From Neopestalotiopsis rosae (taxonomy: Eukaryota; Ascomycota; Sordariomycetes; Amphisphaeriales; Sporocadaceae): a DNA stretch of 64,000 nt. Under the pieces are notes generated by a model. It was not told where the DNA came from. It made no database searches and worked only from the letters and a program-made list of their open reading frames with translations. The translations under genes were made by a program, and so were the position numbers. Below are positions 42,973 through 54,954 of the stretch, in pieces; position 1 is the stretch's first letter; each line of letters begins with the position of its first letter. The stretch covers positions 620,001 to 684,000 of the forward strand of contig JALGAS010000008.1 in NCBI GenBank assembly GCA_023078685.1, given 5' to 3'.

Positions 42973-45107
42973 TTTTGCTAGAACGCGAAGCGACTTTGCA
43001 CAGGTAGAGATATCTCGTCGTGCGATAGTTGTTTGATCATACGCGTAATATAGAGAATTTCAACTGATTCTCTCACACTTCAGCGATCCACACGGCAATG
43101 TAATTTGATAGGCCTATATGATTAATGCTCAATATCCACTCATAGCATACCACACGCCCGTATTGCTTCGCCTTGTGTCTGTCTTAGGACAGTCCGTCGC
43201 GGGAAGCGTGGCTTATATGGTCGGAATAAGCAACAGCCACCAGTCTACGAGTCATGGTCAAACGGGTTCGGGTTTTCTTATTAGATTGCAGAAAACGTTA
43301 CCAATATTTACACAAGCTTAGCATAATCACGGGCTGTGCCTGTGCCCGTCACAGAAAGCCAAGGCATGTCTGATCTCTGAATGATCTATTGACGTTCTAA
43401 ATCTTTCTACAAGCTCATTGGCTGTGAGCACTTTCAGGCTGAGAAACAGGAGAACCATTACACGAGAAGACATGGGGAAGGTTGATTTGAGTACCACTTT
43501 CGTGAAGGAAAGGGATTTTATGTGGTATAATTCTATTTATCTAAAGTATCTCACGAATTATAGAAATACTATTGGGGTGATTGGAAATCCGCTGACGGGC
43601 TTTCTTTCCCGAGTACACTTTCCTGTAGATGTGTCGTTCGGTGAATGTCCAAGAACGTGCATGAATGTCTCGTTTGATGGACTGAATTTGACCTGTGTAC
43701 GATTTCTGTGTTCCTGTTATTCATCTTTTGCTTCCCCGTCCGTCGCGACAAAACGCATTATCAATAATGCGACTGGGCATGTCTTCACTAGTAAGTACAA
43801 GTAATGTGCAAAAGATCACACGATTTAGAATTAAGATCCGAATCACTTATCGGTTGAGAATTTGTACGTCGGAATACGATCTCAACCTTGTTTGCCGAAA
43901 GCCTCCCGCGCTGAATTTGAATTATAACTATAGCACAATCCAGCCTTACGCCTGGTCGGGGATGATCCGACACGGGACAAGATGTGCCGTATCTGTCGCA
44001 ATGACATTTCGTACGTAAGTCACGCCATGATCGCCGCCTTTGTGTTTTGGATGAATAAGGAGCAATGGCACAAATGACCAAAGCCGCCTTTCATAGTGGC
44101 ATGTCCTTGGCATATTTGCGGCCTGTGCCGCAACCCAGTTCCGACAAGCTTACGAATACTGTCATCCGTGTCGGAGATTTTGATGTTATCTAATCTTGAT
44201 AATTCGGCTGTATTTTATGTTCCGCATTCAAAGTATACTTTCAGCCTCAAGATAAAGACAGAAAGGGCCATGTTAGGACGGAGATCTTAGCACCGTAGTC
44301 AAGATTGTGGTCACCATTCAAGAAAACTTAGCACACCTGATTGATACAATCTGCTGACGAGGACACATCAAGCCACTTCTATCATTCTGAGATCTTGAAC
44401 AAATCCTTGGAGGGTACCTTAGACAATCTATTGGTTGCATTGTGTAATACCTATCACAAATATCCTTAAAAAATGGTGTTGGCTGCAACATGTTTCAACA
44501 TGTGCGGTGGCTCTCAAGTGGAAGTCTTTCACTCAAATTGATCCTCGATTGCTGCAATATCTTTACAATTAGTCCTGTACCTAATATGCAACGAACAGCT
44601 CAAAAAGTTTATAGATTTTCTCGACGCGGTTTTCTGAATGTGGAATATGTGCTACAATAACAGAACATAAGCAGGTGCCAGGGTTTATGGGCTGGGACCT
44701 TATGGTAAGACTTGATGCTCCACTTCCTACTCGGCGTGGGGAGAATGCTGTGCATCTCATTCAGCTGTGTCGATGATTTGTTTGAATCGCTTCACGACAA
44801 TACGCACCACCTTTGACCCAAGATGATGGCACAAGGATTACAGGGCTTCATCCTCTGCGGATTGCAACATAAAAGAGCAGGATCGAAGAGTACTAGCAGA
44901 AATTCTACATTGTACTGCCTTCCTTGACGCGGAAGTTATAATTGCAAAATCTATATACGGATATGACATTATTTATAATTTTTCTTTCTATTTTCATTTC
45001 CTTTTATAATAAAAGAAAGGTTGATTAAGAGGAGAAATGTTTTTATTTCGTAAAATACTTTTATATGAATTTTTGAAGAGTTTCTATCATTCATTATGGA
45101 ATTCTGT
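42973..45107. other. Intergenic, AT-rich toward the right
   Basis: 2.1 kb. The left part is the DUF3433 gene promoter. A 128-codon plus-strand frame at 43418-43804 looks non-coding. The last 200 bp (about 44,930-45,100) are strongly AT-rich with long A/T runs. No gene is supported. Confidence 0.5.
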
Positions 45108-46170
45108 CTAGTAAGTGTAATTATGACAAAAGAAGACTTCTCGTGTGCCATCTGGTTTGATCCTCTCTTCAGTCTTCACCTCATCAAGATTCTTATAGAG
45201 CTTCAAACCCTGATTGTGTGCATTCAAGAGCACACCAAGTGCCGCTTTGGGACCAACGAGTGGGGTCGGCGACTCCTGAATGTCTTTCGAATCTAAAAGA
45301 AAGTATTCGCCGAAAATACTGTCTTTATCGTGCTTGATAGATGCTCTCACGAGATGGAGCAAGACGCTCAGGCCGTCACTGAGCCATGCTCGTTTCTCAT
45401 CAACGTCGTAAAGGACCACGAAATCCTCAGAGATCCGTTTAAATCTCTTTGTATAGTCAGGTCGATGGGGTATCTGGGGCGCTCGATCCTTCTTGCCAAT
45501 AGCAATGCTGACCCCTCCTGTCATGAACTTGCCGCCAGAGATCGTCACTCGCTCGAACCTAAAGCTTGCTCCCGGCCGCGGGAGGCCAGACCATCCGATA
45601 CCATAGTTCGCCCTCGGAGCTCCTGTAAGACTGTTAGGCTTGCTCGAATGATTTCCGGCGTTATGTGTCTCTTGATCTTACCGATGAAGTTTCGCACATC
45701 ACCACACCATCCCACAACATGGCGGAAAGCATCCCACCCAGTAAATTTCAACCCCTTTGGATATTGAGATTGCAATTTATCTGCGCGGGTGTCTGCGAAT
45801 GATATGTGCTTTCCATTCTCGTTGAGAAGCACGTGCCGAGTTATAATTCCCTTGGTCAGTTTCGTGGGGATAAGCATCGTGCTAAATCCCTTAATATATT
45901 CTTTTCCATTCCGATACGTCAGTCTGGATGCATTGGAGAGTAGCATCATCATCGGCAGGGACATTTCGATGCCTGTCCATGCATATTAGGATCACATGTT
46001 ATTGAACGTGTTGGTAGTAATTTACCCACCGGTTGCTTTGTTGCTATGTGATTTTGGGGCTCATTTGAACAAGCCGAGAAGCTAGGGTCTAGTACATGGC
46101 CATGTTGGATGGATCGAATTTGGATTAAGGTACAAAAGCGATGAATCGAATCCGCGTGAATCTGGAACAT
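45108..46170 (-). CDS. Uncharacterised fungal protein (316 residues, two introns)
   Basis: Exons 46170-46026, 45972-45682 and 45622-45108 (introns 53 and 59 bp) give 316 residues. What looks like a frameshift between two frames near 45545 is a clean intron: donor after NFIG, acceptor before APRANYG. Conserved-looking blocks: GIEMSLPMMMLLSNAS, GFSTMLIPTKL, GWDAFRHVVGWCGDVRNF, RFERVTISGGKFMTGGV and AWLSDGLSVLLHLVRAS. I have the impression of a family widespread in Sordariomycetes, where these blocks usually end much longer proteins, but I cannot name it. The N-terminal 48 residues are poorly protein-like, so the true start may lie further upstream, or this may be a 5'-truncated copy. AT-rich flanks support an accessory, possibly decaying locus. 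Confidence 0.6.
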
Positions 46171-46890
46171 AAGCTCGTGTTTTAGTAGCCGTCAAAGAGT
46201 GATATACAAGCTGAGTTCTCCTCTCTCCCCGCGACGCTCGGTAATTTCCTTTAACGTGCCCATTTTCCATTCAAGTGGAAGGTGTGGCCATCACAACGTC
46301 AGGTCGCACTCTCACTATAGAACCTGCTGTTCTGGCCAGACCGAAAGACCAGCGCTAATGATATGTTCGTTCCTTCTTTATTAATGGCAATATCGCAAGA
46401 CACTCATGTTTAAGCCGTATGATCCTGCACAGTAATCGATTATCCTCTTTCCATCATTTCAGTCAAGCATATGACCTTTGCCCAGGGCGTCATTGGTGGG
46501 CGTGGTTGCCGTTTCGGTGGAAACGGACAAGAAATAAGCTGATATGATTTGGGAAACTCCTGGGCACTTGAGAACCAGGGACTCTATGTTTTAAACATCA
46601 CTCACACTCTACCATAATTTGATTTGCTGTTCTCGGATCCATCATGGTATTGATAACCGCAGTCCACCCTCTGGACAATTAGCTACACTAACCAAACAGA
46701 ACTCTGTGTATGAAGACGCAAATTATTTGAAGAAAATGACTAAAGAATTTTTCTCGAAATCATCTGGGAGGATTAGTCTCCCGCCTAATAAGTATAATTT
46801 TTCTTTCTTTTTCTTTTTTGAATTTGTCCATAACAGATATATGCACGTATTTAATTTAGTGGCCAGAGCCCCAATCACTGTGCCAGCGAT
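46171..46890. other. Intergenic between two minus-strand genes
   Basis: 720 bp. It may contain missing 5' exons of the uncharacterised gene to the left, but none was recognisable. Confidence 0.45.
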
Positions 46891-48340
46891 TCATGCTATA
46901 GAAACATTGTCAAGACTGCTACATATCCCGTAATCCCTCAACTGCAGACCAACAACTACCATACCTCCAATGGCAGGGGCGTAGAAAAGCGAGTAGAAAA
47001 GTAACCGTGTAGCAACTTCGGGTCCGTACGTGCTCACCCTCCCAACAAAAAAGCTCATGGCCATGGACGTGGCCAGCCACGCCATTGTCCACCCTCTCTG
47101 CGCCGGCGTGCTGGCATTCGCCTGGAACCGAGAGAGGCCGCCGACGACAGCAAGCGGCAGCCCGATCAGGGTCGCGAGGACGATGCCGACCCACACGTTG
47201 CCCCATCTCCCGCACGACGCCACGACGTGGGTGTACTTGTTCATGAACGTGGGGACGGGAAAGACGCGCTGGTCCAGATCGATCTCGGCTACGATGTTGT
47301 CAAACACGCCGCCGCACCTCTCGGCCTCGCGGAGATCGGGACCGGCGACGAGATACATGCACGGGTAGTCTGGGGTGACGACGTTGGTGGCCAAGTTGAT
47401 CGCTGACATGATGGCATACGGCGCTACCGTGAGCCCGAACGCGGCGTACCCGTAGATTTCAATCTGGTTGCCTCGAGCTTGGTACAAGGTGGAGATGGCG
47501 TAGAGGGCCTGGACCAAACTGATCAGCAGTTTCGGGACACTATAAGAGCAAGGAAGTTCCCGCTCAGATGCCATCTCCCGCCATTCGGATTCGCTCATAT
47601 CGGACGGTCTCTCCTGAAGCATCCTCAGTGGGGTTCCTGCGGGAATCACAATCAGCTGAAAACCTTCCGGCACATGGCAAAGCCCGGCTACTTTGGTCTC
47701 CATGGAACTCCCAAGGCGTGAAAAGACTTTTGTCGCGAAGCGCGGAACTTGAAGCCCCGTCTTCGATTCGTAAACATTTATCCAGCTCTGGATGTTGGAT
47801 ACGTCCTCAAAGAGCCCAGTCCACAGCTTTCCTGGGTCTTGGACTTCGTAGCCGTATTTCAGGTTTGGCTTCTTGCTCCACATTCGAATTGCGGCAAGTG
47901 ACAGCTGCTTCCTGAATCCCATCATGGTTTTGCGATCCGTGCCTTTCAGTCTGTGGTTAGTGTTTTCTGTACTGTACCGGAGTCCAAGGGCTATCACGTT
48001 TACCATGTCTGTAAGGAAGGTCGTCCTTGATTCTGACAACTGTACAGAGGGCGCCCGACAATGCGGCACGCTTCAGAGGGTCTTTCTCAAAACCCGGCCG
48101 TCGGAAGAGAAAAGGCAGTGTCCTGACGAGCCCTGCTGCTGGTAGGAACAGGGCGGTCAGGGTCCAATAGATGGTTTCAATCGTGGACTGACCCGGTTCC
48201 GCAATGACAGTTGCGGCATGTGCAGCATAGTTTGTCAAGAAGAACACAACGTAGTCGGACCACTGCGGTGGGAGACAAAGAAGGTCAGTGGTTCCATGGG
48301 TATTTGCACCGTCCGGCGCAACGACTGTAAAATTAGTCAT
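46891..48340 (-). CDS. Uncharacterised fungal multi-pass membrane protein
   Basis: Exons 48340-48004 and 47942-46891 (61-bp intron) give 462 residues. The acceptor used is the second AG after the CTAAC branch, because the first lies only about five bases away and breaks the frame. The N-terminus has LCLPPQWSDYVVFFLTNYAAHAATVI and an FLPAAGLVRTLPFLF segment. The C-terminal half has hydrophobic segments near PKLLISLVQALYAISTLY, YAAFGLTVAPYAIMSAI, VWVGIVLATLIGLPLAVVG and LLFYSLFYAPAIGGMVVVG. The pattern (short N-terminal helices, a soluble loop with VIPAGTPLRML, then four helices) matches a group of fungal hypothetical proteins often found near HET or effector loci. No function can be assigned. 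Confidence 0.65.
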
Positions 48341-49197
48341 CGGGAAATCTGAAAGTCATCGTCGAGAGGTCGTTGAGTCGGTGCAAATATCTCAAATTAT
48401 TGTTCGTCTTCAGGGTTTAAATGTCAGCGCCTATTCTAATAATAGACCCCGATCCCTACCCCTACGTTGCGCTTATTATCCTAATGTGTGGATCGTAGGA
48501 TTCATGATACTACTATCTGCATACCTGATATAGAACGATACACTGCCCATGACAAGTGGGGACCAATGTTTCGCGGCCGCATTTGCGAAGTGGCCGGGGA
48601 CCATGAGGAAAGCATCACGACAAAAGGCAGCCTTGCATTATAGATATATTGGGTGGGTCGTGGGAAAGCAGTTCGAAGTGACTAGACAAGGCTTCGAGAA
48701 AGCAGGTACACTACTTGAATTAAAAGAGCTTTGGTCTAAGCTATTATTTATCATAACTGTAATGAATTTATGATCACGTCGTTGAAAATTTTGGTAATAA
48801 ATTCAATCACAAATATCATGACCCAAGACCTCGTGCGATGTACCGTAAGGACAACTTAGTACATTGAGCAAACCACTATTGGAATAAAGATTCTCTAAAT
48901 ATGTGTAAAAAGTATAATATCGTTTACACAGCAATTCAGCCAGTAACACGTTGTCGGAAATGTTTATACACGGCCAAGAGCGGGGAAATCGTGCACTGCA
49001 GCACCCTATAACGTCACAGTTGGAGCTATTCGCAAATGGAAAAACAGCCGCACATGGACCTCGGTATGAACGACCGTAAGAAGTTTACAAACTCCAACAC
49101 CAAAGCGGGGGGCTTATAAACCAGAACTCGTCCTTTGGAATCAAATCCGATATAAAAGAGCAAACTAAAAGCATTCTGAAATATACCTCTAGCTTTC
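48341..49197. promoter_or_regulatory. Divergent intergenic region, AT-rich centre
   Basis: About 860 bp between divergent starts, with AT-rich sequence at about 48,710-48,960. No gene is supported. Confidence 0.45.
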
Positions 49198-50483
49198 ATG
49201 CCATTGTTAGCAAAGATCATCAACCAAGACGCAATGGCCGCCACTGAGATCAAATCCAACAAGAACGGTGTCCCCGACTTTGACGATCTTCCGCTGGGAA
49301 AGAAGGACCCGCGGCGTTCGGCCTGGGGTCTCTACGGCGATAAAGACGAGCTGGGCTTTTTGAATCGGCTGACCAACGAACGCGTCGCAGCTGCCGCCAA
49401 GTCGGAGATTCAGACAGGTCATCGGTATGTTGTCTGGGTGGAATCACGAGGTCTCCTTTCCGCATACTTGAAAGTCATTGACATTTGAGAAAAAAACAGT
49501 GTCTCGCTCAACTGGCCCCTCGACGCCCAGGCGTCCCAGGGCAACGGCACCGCCTTCTTCGGCCGTGGCGCTTTCCACCAGCAGCTCCTGACCAAGGCGC
49601 CCTTTACGGGCAACGACGACGTCTGGACCTTCAACTCGCAGATCTCAACGCAGTGGGACGGCCTGCGCCACTTTGGCTACCAAAAGGAAGGGCTGTTCTA
49701 CAATGGTGTCACTATGGAGCAGATTCATGCTTCGGACGATAAGGGCAAGAGTACCATTAATGGTATCCAGGGTATGTATTTACACGGTCCACAGGATTCA
49801 GTAAGTGTGACAGAGATCTTTGCTGACGAGATGACGGGCAGCGTGGTCGGAACAAGGCGTCGTTGGGAGGGGTGTACTAGTCGATCTGCACAGCTGGAGA
49901 GAAGCCAACAGCGAGCTCAGCCCATACAATGCTTTTGACTCGACCAGTATCCCTCTGGCTGATCTCAAGGCATGTCTGAAGGCGCAAGGCACAAAGGTCC
50001 GCTTTGGCGATATCCTCATCATACGTTCTGGTACGTTCACTCCAAAATCTTCCGATTGTTTCACGGCTCATGTTATTCCAGGCTTCATGGCCCAGCACGC
50101 AAAAAAGACCCAAGAGGAGATCACGGCCCACCAGGAAGTCCACCGCTTCGTGGGTCTAGAGCAGAGCGAAGAGATCCTGCGATGGATCTGGGACAACTTC
50201 TCCGCCGTCGCGGGCGATCAGCCGGCGCTCGAGTGCTGGCCGACGCAAAAGGACTGGCTCCTCCACGAGGTCCTGCTGGGTGGCTGGGGGTGCCCGATTG
50301 GCGAGCTCTTCAACCTGGAGAAGCTGGCCGCGCACTGCCAGAGGGAAAAGAGGTGGAGTTTCTTCGTCTCGAGCGAGCCGTGCAATGTGCCGGGTGGAGT
50401 TGCCAGGTGAGTTTTACAGACCCCATCACCAAAGAGTCCAGGACTAACAACATAGCCCCCCAAATATTCTGGCAATATTCTAG
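49198..50483 (+). CDS. Putative cyclase / kynurenine-formamidase-fold hydrolase
   Basis: Five exons, 49198-49424, 49500-49771, 49842-50030, 50082-50406 and 50456-50483 (introns 75, 70, 51 and 49 bp), give 346 residues. Start at 49198 is the first ATG; 49234 (AATGG context) is an alternative 12 residues shorter. Family blocks: FDDLPLGKKDPRRSAWGLYG, VSLNWPLDAQ, the metal-site region STQWDGLRHFGYQ (fungal form of the HxGTHxD motif), GRGVLVDL, GDILIIRSGFM, and the terminal SEPCNVPGGVASPPNILAIF restored by the last splice. Such proteins hydrolyse cyclic or amide bonds in diverse pathways; the precise substrate is unknown. Without the final intron the protein would stop at GGVAR. Confidence 0.88.
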
Positions 50484-51091
50484 GTTTGCATATTGCGAGG
50501 CTTCATGCATAGTGTTAGGCACCAGTCAAGTCGATTCACTGCGGAGGATGGAACTATTGATCAATTATCAAGTGTCTCATCCATGTTTGTACCTGTTCCC
50601 AGTATTGAGATGGCAGAATGTATAATTCAAATATTGGAAATTGTTCACAGTACCTAGTTCACTTGTCACCTTGTCAGAATACCACTTGCAAATGGTGCTC
50701 ACTTGTGTGATCATTTTGAACACAATGCTTATTGTAATGACGAGAACAGAAAGCTGACGGAACCAAAAGAGCTTGTATTTAAGAGCGAGATCATTGCTTA
50801 TTTCTTGACCTCATGTCCCGTCTATCAGCTGCCCATGAGCCAACCCAATTGCTCTTTGGCACATGGAAGTCGTGGGTTTAAATCATATTGCAATGCCTCG
50901 GATTGGAGTGAGACTGACTATACCACCTTCCATTTCACACCTCATGAATAACGACAGCGATTCCTTCTGTAGTTACCGGCCACCATGACGCCATATTTTC
51001 CAATTATGCCCTCAAAGAATGCTCACGCGTTCCCGGAAGATATCTTCCGGATGCAAATTGGCAACCGCTTTGAAATTGGGGATTTCTTGTT
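50484..51091. other. Intergenic: convergent 3' flanks of cyclase and calcineurin A
   Basis: About 600 bp, AT-rich near 50,500-50,720. No gene is supported. Confidence 0.55.
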
Positions 51092-53067
51092 TCAGCCACT
51101 CATAAGTGGCTTTGAGTCCTGCAAACCACCTCTGCGAAAAGGAACATTTATCGCTTACGGTCACTTGAGTTCTGGTCAGCATCTCGGCCTGTTCCTGAGC
51201 ATTTTATCATGTAACTTACGTGCTTAGTCTCCGCGAGAGTGACTGCAGCTTTGTGTCGTTGTCAGCCTCACGCTTAGCCCTCTCCATGGCAGCTTCATGT
51301 TGTTCAGTCGCAGCCTTTTGAACCTCCTCGTGTGTTGGTGGAAGCCGCTCGTTTTGCAAATCGACTTTTCTGGCATCCTCGAAATTGCTAATGGCGTTCT
51401 TGATACCCTCGGCACCCAACATGAGGGTTCCAGCAGGCAGCCTTCCACCAGATACAGTCTTGAGCTCTGTAACCTTCTCTGACTCCTCGCGGAGGACCTG
51501 GAATACACGTGACAGTCTACCGATGGCAAGAATCTTGTTCTTAATCGCCCGTCTCTTGTACTCGATGGATTCGGGGTCGTTCATTGGGTCATTCAGAGGT
51601 GGTGACGCAGGTCCAGGCGAGTTGGTAAGCGGCGTCTCCTCCTTGAGTTCCTCCTCCGAGCAAGTGTGCAGGATAGCAATCAGCATATCAGTAATCTTCT
51701 CTCCGACAAAGGGCAAGGACCAAGTAAAGACATCCATGAAGTTTGGTAGCCAGTACGGGTGAGGTGTGCAGTTGAACTGCCGAATGTTCATAACGTTGTT
51801 CTCATACTTCAACACGGCTGCCTTGTTGTTATAGACATCCAAGTAGTTGGGCGCAGAGAAGATGGTCATAACACTCGGGAAACCAGTCGTGCGCGTCTTG
51901 CGATACATTCGGTATCCAGCATCTTGTGCCTCGTGCGCCCTAATGACCGACAAGAGGTTGTTCTTTTCCAAAAAGGCACACGCTGCAGGATAGGAGAAGA
52001 AGTAAGAGCAACCTCGTACATGGTTGTGCATGAAGAACTCGCTTGACTTCTCCTGTCCAAAGTCCTCGAGGGGATCAGCCCAGAGGATATCGCACATCAA
52101 GCCTTGCGTAGGGGGCTCGCGGAAGCGGTCAATGTTTCTGATATCGTCGAGGGTATGCAGCTCGGGACTTAAACCGCCGTGGATACACAAGAACTGCTTG
52201 TTCATAACAGCAGCCAGGGGCAGGCAGCAGAAGGATTCCATGCAGGCCTCGTACACGTTCTCCGAGTACTTGTGCTTGCACTCGAGCTTGAATGTAAAGT
52301 AGTCGGTCAAATGCCGGCATTCGTGGTTACCTCGCAGCAGCCACAGCGTCTTTGGGTAGTGAATCTTGAGACACCACAAGTACAGGACACACTCGATACT
52401 GAAATAGCCACGGTCGACATAGTCACCCAGGAAGAGGTACCTCGTTTCCGCCGGGTCGCCACCAACTTCGAACAGCTTCATGAGATCATAGTACTGGCCG
52501 TGAACGTCACCACACACCGTGATGGGGGCGTCCATCTCGAGCAGGTTTGGTTCTTCGCGAAGCAGCTCGGTACCCTTCTTGATGATCCAGAGCGCCTGCT
52601 CCTCGGTCAGGCGACCTTCGCGGTAGAAGTGTTGCTTGAGGAAAGTGATGTTGGGCTTGGTGTGGGTTTCATCTTCAAAGAATTGCTCGTCACTGGGGGT
52701 GAAGGTTGCTGGCGCCTGCACATCTGCATGATCGCAAAAAAGTCAGTCACAAGCAATGGGCGAAGAGGGCGTGTAATGGGATTGTGTGAAAGAGCAAGGC
52801 GGTGATGCGACGGGAGGCTGAAGCGGCGGCGGGGTAGCAATGTGTGTATGTCGTAGGACAAAGGGGGGTGGGCGGGACGGGCAGTAGATAGGTACCTTTG
52901 CAGACTCGCTCCTGTGTGTTGACCTGAGAGCCATCTTCCATGGAGTGGATGGTGAAGTCGATTTCGGGGACGGGCTTCTTCTCTCGAATGGCGCGAATGG
53001 CATTGTCAACCTGCATGTTGCGCTGCTGCTCCTCCACGATGGAGGGCACCTGGCCGTCTTCCTCCAT
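51092..53067 (-). CDS. CNA1: Calcineurin catalytic subunit A (PP2B)
   Basis: Exons 53067-52896, 52723-51220 and probably 51131-51092 give 571 residues; introns are 172 and 88 bp. If the last intron is not spliced, translation stops at 51216 (559 residues). Phosphatase motifs: GDVHG (129-133), GDYVDRG (157-163), GNHE (189-192), and the [11 protein letters not shown] block. The calcineurin-B-binding helix (about 381-408), a Ser-Pro linker (NSPGPASPP, about 425-433) like the filamentous-fungal serine-proline-rich region, the calmodulin-binding segment [18 protein letters not shown] (about 448-466) and the autoinhibitory region (about 485-520) follow. Ca2+/calmodulin-activated calcineurin dephosphorylates Crz1-type factors and governs growth and stress responses. 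The stop overlaps a perfect GTAAGT donor, so the third exon is favoured. Confidence 0.93.
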
Positions 53068-54954
53068 TTTCGAAGCCTCGTGAGAGATCGCGCCGAGGGG
53101 TGCAGGAGGGGGTGGGGAATCGAGACGGGCGAGCGCTGGCAACAAGGAGACAATGATCAAAGTAGAGAGGCGATCACAGTTGCAAAGGGATCTGATTAGA
53201 TCTTTGAGGTGAGGTTTTCGCAAGATAGCTCAGTTGGTGAGCGTGATGAAAGAATGGGCAGCAAAAGGAATGGGAGGGTTTGGGAGTAAGTGGTACTAGT
53301 AGAGGTAGGTAGCACTGGGACGGGGGGGTCCAGAGCTGAAGGGGAGCGAGTGGGTTGGGCGACTAGAAAGGCGGGCAATTGAGGTATGTACTCCAAAAAA
53401 GGGTCTGCACAGATCGGAAGGGGAGCGGGAACAGGGAGGGACAGGGAGTGAGGAATACTGAAGGGTCGACGCTAAGAGCCCACGGCGGCTGTCAGTGAAT
53501 GGCCACTCAAGCAAGGCAGAGGAAATGCAGCATCACAAGTAAAAGAACCAAAGCCTGATCATGTTTGGCATCTCTGGTATATTGATAATTAGGTGGATAA
53601 ACTATTCTGACTTGCATACATATTTCGACTACCTAGGAGCTTGGAATGATCAAGTTGTTCAATCATCTAGGTACACATGTATTGGCAGAAATATGCCTTG
53701 TCTGACTGATGACACAAGCGACGAGGCAAGGCATATTTTGGACCCTGCTGCCAATAATAAAGGGACAAGGCTTGAGAGAGATCCCATCCACTTATCACGT
53801 CGCAACCAAACGAGAGGAAGTTCCTCCGATAAGAAACATTTAATCATATGTTTTTTTTCTATTTGGAATCACTCCCCTCGTCATGTTTTTTCGTCATCCC
53901 CTATTGTGCGTGTAAAAAGTAGTACAAGACTAAAATACGAGCCATGTGCTTTGAACCCATAGGTAATGCTGGTACCTACCCAGAAATATACGAATTCCTC
54001 ATCACTGGACTGGTCTGGGGTTATTCTTTTAGCACCGAATTTCCACAGAACAATTCCCGATAAAGGGAAAGAAGGCCAGTAATCTGGGGGTTTTCATTCG
54101 GGCCTTGGACTTTTTTGGAACCCCACCATTCGCTTACACTCCCACGAGCTCGCCCGCCCATGATTCCCATTACACAATATCAACGTAGACTCTCAAGGAT
54201 GGGAGCAGTTTCAGAACACTCGACAAGTTTGGAGGATTTGGAGGTAGCCAGCACTTGGCCATGTGTTAGGGACCAGGTAGCCACTAGAGACAACGGGATA
54301 CTCACCGAAAATCATGTGTAAAATAGGACTTTTCAACGAACCAGCGCAGTCCTCGGCGCACCACCCAAAAGTCAATTATCTGCTTGGTATCGGCTTGGCA
54401 CAAAGCTGTGCCGGGGAGCCGCCTCTTGGGGTACTGACATCAGGATCGACCCGTGCTAATACGCCTTTTACCATCTCCAACCTGATTGGCGATTATTCGA
54501 CAACGCCCTGTGAGCTATCTTTGCACAATACTTGGAAACCATCCCTCACATTCTACTGCACTTCTAAGTATATTCAATCGAGCAAGCTATAAGTGCCTGT
54601 TCTTCAATATTGCGCTTGGGGCAACACAAACCAAAGCTACACAATGCATACCCCCGCGCTACAAATTACAGCGACAAGTATGCCACACGTTGGTATAGCT
54701 ACAAGCCAGATCCGCTTATCTGAACACAACTCGATGTATGGCAACATTACGACTGGATAGTGGTTCATCTTGATTTACTTATTCGAGAATTGAGGATTCT
54801 CAGCCGAAATCTACGACCAATTTCCAATGACTACTTATCCAGAAATACAGCTCGGATTCGAAGTAGATTTTCTTCATGCTTTCGCTATTGCCCAGAGTGA
54901 ACGGTCACGTCTTATCGAATGCTCAACTTCCTCTTCGAGGCGGTCAAGCGTTGA
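53068..54954. other. Intergenic: calcineurin A promoter and dioxygenase 3' flank
   Basis: 1.9 kb. The first 450 bp should be the calcineurin leader and promoter. Several short frames at 53,560-54,700 have no protein-like features. No gene is supported. Confidence 0.5.

Noticed and set aside
43418..43804. 128-codon plus-strand ORF
   Set aside because: No recognisable motif, irregular composition and no supporting splice structure.
45545..45690. Apparent frameshift/pseudogene in the 316-residue gene
   Set aside because: Explained by a consensus intron at 45681-45623 that joins in phase.
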